Source: Duncaniella dubosii (GTDB taxonomy: Bacteria; Bacteroidota; Bacteroidia; Bacteroidales; Muribaculaceae). Taken from it: a stretch of 64,000 nucleotides of DNA. Both the position numbers and the translations under genes were made by a program. The DNA is taken from assembly GCF_004803915.1 (NCBI RefSeq), contig NZ_CP039396.1, positions 682,001 to 746,000 on the forward strand, in the 5' to 3' direction. Shown piece after piece: positions 61,514-64,000 of the stretch. How positions within the stretch are numbered: position 1 is the stretch's first letter; every line of letters starts with the position of its first letter. The notes under the pieces were generated by a model. It was not told the origin of the DNA. It made no database searches and saw only the letters and a list, made by a program, of their open reading frames with translations.

Positions 61514-62959
61514 ATGGGAGGTTTCTTCGGCTCTATTTCGACCAAACCCTGTGTCAACGATCTGTTTTACGGCACAGACTACCACTCTCACCTCGGAACC
61601 AAACGTGCGGGAATGGTAACTTTTGACCCCGAATCCGGTTTCAACCGCACAATCCACAGTCTCGAACGCGATTATTTCCGCTCTAAATTTGAAGACGAGC
61701 TCGACCGCTTCGTCGGCAATCAGGGACTCGGAGTCATCAGCGACACCGACCCTCAGCCGATAATCGTCAATTCTCACTTGGGGCGTTACGCTGTAGTGAC
61801 AGTTGCTAAAATCAACAACATCCGCGACATCGCATCCGAACTGCTTGCCGAACGCATGCACTTCAGCGAACTTTCGGCCAACAACATCAACCAGACCGAG
61901 CTTGTCGCACTGCTCATCAACATGGGAAAGGATTTTGTTGACGGAATCAATCTCGTCTACAAAAAAGTAAAAGGCTCTTGCTCGATGCTCATTCTCACCG
62001 AGGACGGCATTATATGTGCCCGTGACTACCTCGGACGAACCCCGATTGTCATCGGCAAGAAAGACGGAGCCTACGCGGCCGCAAGCGAGACTTCCGCATT
62101 CCCCAACCTCGGCTACACCACTGTCCGCGACGTAGGTCCGGGCGAAATCGTCAGACTGCGCCCCGACAGCATGGAAGTGCTCCAAGCCCCTGCGCGACGC
62201 GAACAGATCTGTTCGTTCCTATGGGTCTACTACGGCTTCCCCGCAAGCGACTACGACGGAATCAACGTCGAATACACACGCGAGAACGGCGGCCGGAAAA
62301 TGGGAGAGGAAGACCCCACTGAAGCCGACTGCGTATGCGGCATCCCCGACTCAGGCGTAGGCCATGCACTCGGCTATGCCGAAGGACGCGGCATCCCCTA
62401 CCGTCGCGCCGTGCTGAAATACACCCCGACATGGCCGCGCAGCTTTACACCGGGCCACCAGTCGCGCCGCGACCTCGTTGCAAAAATGAAACTCATCCCC
62501 AACCGTGCGATTCTCGACGGCCAGCGCGTGGTCTTCTGCGACGACTCAATTGTCCGAGGCACTCAGCTACGCGACAACGTGCGCACATTCTTCGAATGCG
62601 GTGTCAAGGAAGTCCATGCCCGCATTTCATGTCCACCGTTGGTCTACGGATGTCCGTTCATCGGCTTCACTGCATCGAAAAGCGATCTCGAACTTATCAC
62701 TCGCCGTATCATCAAGGATTTCGAGGGCGACGACAAAGCAAAACTCGATGTATATGCCACAACAGGAACGCCGGAATACAACCGCATGGTCAACGAGATT
62801 GCCCGTCAGCTCGAACTCACAACCCTCCAGTTCAGCAAGATTGAAAATCTCATCGACAGCATCGGTCTCCCCAAGTGCCGCCTGTGCACCCACTGTTTCG
62901 ACGGTTCAGGCTGCCACCCCGACGAGGCTTGGCGTGAAGACCATCCGGACGAAAAATAA
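61514..62959 (+). CDS. PurF-like amidophosphoribosyltransferase lacking the glutaminase Cys
   Basis: 481 aa. The phosphoribosyltransferase part is complete: PRPP-binding VFCDDSIVRGTQ (about 338-349), CGIPDSGVGHALGYAEGRG and KYTPTWPRSFTP. The N-terminal Ntn-hydrolase fold begins MGGFFGS, where PurF needs Cys after Met, so glutamine-dependent activity is not expected. It may use ammonia or play another role. As I recall, Bacteroidetes have a conserved second PurF-like protein of this kind. The C-terminal cysteines (CRLCTHCFDGSGCH) may bind metal or Fe-S. First chromosomal gene after the array. Confidence 0.88.
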   Translation: MGGFFGSISTKPCVNDLFYGTDYHSHLGTKRAGMVTFDPESGFNRTIHSLERDYFRSKFEDELDRFVGNQGLGVISDTDPQPIIVNSHLGRYAVVTVAKINNIRDIASELLAERMHFSELSANNINQTELVALLINMGKDFVDGINLVYKKVKGSCSMLILTEDGIICARDYLGRTPIVIGKKDGAYAAASETSAFPNLGYTTVRDVGPGEIVRLRPDSMEVLQAPARREQICSFLWVYYGFPASDYDGINVEYTRENGGRKMGEEDPTEADCVCGIPDSGVGHALGYAEGRGIPYRRAVLKYTPTWPRSFTPGHQSRRDLVAKMKLIPNRAILDGQRVVFCDDSIVRGTQLRDNVRTFFECGVKEVHARISCPPLVYGCPFIGFTASKSDLELITRRIIKDFEGDDKAKLDVYATTGTPEYNRMVNEIARQLELTTLQFSKIENLIDSIGLPKCRLCTHCFDGSGCHPDEAWREDHPDEK

Positions 62960-63010
62960 GCCGGCCAAGTCATCAGGGCAACTGAGACACTGAAATTCAT
63001 AAAACAACAA

Positions 63011-63112
63011 AAAATAACAGATTCTTATTCGAGACATCCGAACAACGAAAGATTGATTGGCAGTACGCCTTTCGGCTTTCACGGATGACAGGTAATAAAA
63101 ATCTGTTATTTT
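63011..63112 (+). terminator. Terminator with internal stem after the PurF-like gene
   Basis: 12-bp stem (63011-63022 with 63101-63112, AAAATAACAGAT) ending in a T-run, enclosing a second stem CATCCG/CGGATG (63035-63040, 63082-63087). Longer than a usual terminator. Acts between convergent genes. Confidence 0.65.
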
Positions 63113-63164
63113 TTTATTTCCCTACCCTTCTTTGAAGCCTGTAATTTCTTGAATCCACCTGCCA

Positions 63165-64000
63165 TTACCGGCGGTCATGGAAACGGTAGCCCACACCTAT
63201 CATCAGGTTATTGGGATTCTTGAAACTATTGAGCTGATAGCCGACATGAAGAAAGAAACTCCGTGCGAGATGTATTTTCAGAGCCAGCACCTGATAGAAA
63301 TTCTTGGCATCCGTGTTGCCAAACAGATTGTAGCCCATACCGGCATTAATCGAGAAAATAGGCATCACAAGCTCTCCGCGAGCCGAAAGCCCCCACGAAA
63401 CCTGATGGAAAAACGGCGGACGATAGAATTTCACCTCGTCCCCGTAAGTCCCTTCGATCCAATAGCTCCTTATATCCGAACTCTCGTCATATTGCACATC
63501 GAGCGACACTCCAGCCCGCAAAAAACGGTTGAAATTATACATCGGAGCGAAATTAAGGCCCGCGATACCGAAATGACCCGGCAGTTCCTCAGGCCCGTTC
63601 AGGTCGGCCACTTTTTTCCGCACAGCTCCGTAGATAACCAGATCATAGCTCAGATGTGGCTTCATCGGCTCTATTTCGAAATTGTCGGCAAGCGCGCCGG
63701 TCCTCCTGTCGCCGTTGAGCGTATACGTCACCCCTACCCTTCCGCCAAGCGTATTGACACCCGGATTAGGCAGCGCCGTGTTACCGTTTGAATAATGCGT
63801 CAGGTCAATTCCGGCCGTCAGATTCCACTTGGCATCCAGACGGTAGCTCAGCATGAATCCGAGATTGATATATGCGTTGATAGGCGACCCGACAATCACA
63901 TTGATCGGATTACTGTCCTCGTTATACTTCTTCCATCCGAACGATGCGCCGAAATTCCACTCGTAGTCAAACGTCAGCCCCTTTGCAAGTCTGACAATCG
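63165..64000 (-). CDS. PagL/acyloxyacyl hydrolase-like outer membrane protein, 5' end outside window
   Basis: About 278 codons visible; the frame stays open to 64000. Beta-barrel of alternating residues ending GVGYRF. The motif DLTHYSNGN contains the His-x-Ser-Asn site of PagL-type lipid A 3-O-deacylases. Expected role: lipid A deacylation in the outer membrane. Internal GTG at 63899 is not the start because coding similarity continues upstream (FDYEWNFGASFGWKK). Confidence 0.75.
   Translation of the reverse strand, partial: IVRLAKGLTFDYEWNFGASFGWKKYNEDSNPINVIVGSPINAYINLGFMLSYRLDAKWNLTAGIDLTHYSNGNTALPNPGVNTLGGRVGVTYTLNGDRRTGALADNFEIEPMKPHLSYDLVIYGAVRKKVADLNGPEELPGHFGIAGLNFAPMYNFNRFLRAGVSLDVQYDESSDIRSYWIEGTYGDEVKFYRPPFFHQVSWGLSARGELVMPIFSINAGMGYNLFGNTDAKNFYQVLALKIHLARSFFLHVGYQLNSFKNPNNLMIGVGYRFHDRR

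Noticed and set aside
61514..61560. PurF-like gene as a pseudogene because the N-terminal Cys is missing
   Set aside because: The frame is intact, the promoter is good and the missing Cys seems typical of this Bacteroidetes paralogue.

Overview
The window looks like a Bacteroidales chromosome, most plausibly Muribaculaceae-like. The genus is my inference from gene content, not from a search. Promoters carry the Bacteroidetes -7 element TAnnTTTG(C), Shine-Dalgarno sites are scarce, and the accessory genes are of Bacteroides conjugative-transposon type. Chromosomal genes occupy only the edges. The left edge has the end of a DPP IV-type peptidase, a membrane protein, miaA, tRNA-Phe and tRNA-Lys. 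The right edge has a PurF-like amidophosphoribosyltransferase and an outer-membrane PagL-like protein.

Everything from about 3356 to 61400 is accreted mobile DNA at the 3' end of tRNA-Lys. The 13-14 bp tRNA end recurs at 19637 and 55394, defining a tandem array. Element 1 (3356-19650) is a mobilizable element: HTH protein, DUF3987 and DUF6371 replication-type proteins, DUF3408, MobC-like protein and relaxase. Its cargo is a lipoprotein, a TonB-type receptor, a TPR/HTH regulator, an IS4-like insertion and a YhcG-type nuclease, followed by its integrase. Element 2 (19637-55406) is a decayed CTnDOT-like conjugative transposon. It keeps an IntDOT-like integrase and an excision-type operon (HTH proteins, topoisomerase-like protein, DUF3945 protein), but only traQ, lysozyme, DUF3873, pcfJ and pcfK traces remain of the transfer region. 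Element 3 (55394 to about 61400) is a remnant repeating the right half of element 1.

Inside element 2 are three apparently identical 2,570-bp IS66-family copies without target duplications, a phage recombination cassette between two inverted copies, a recombinase-in-trio (RIT) transposon inside traQ, and a possible toxin/DUF3800 pair. It also has two drug-export modules: MATE plus Vat-like acetyltransferase, and SMR plus MFS. Each lies beside genes or relics of an unusual NtrC/RteB-like regulator.

The strongest apparently undescribed signal is a structured RNA found twice, at 26284-26503 (-) and 52117-52323 (+), each directly after an NtrC-like regulator. Both copies have a -7 promoter, two outer helices that differ in sequence but keep pairing, a nearly invariant inner hairpin, and an intrinsic terminator at matching distances. 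Other regulatory signals include a leader-peptide attenuator ahead of MATE-vat, a terminator-bearing leader ahead of the excisionase-like genes, and a 58-bp inverted repeat placed exactly 21 bp upstream of two promoters. The two TonB receptor copies are frameshifted at opposite ends.
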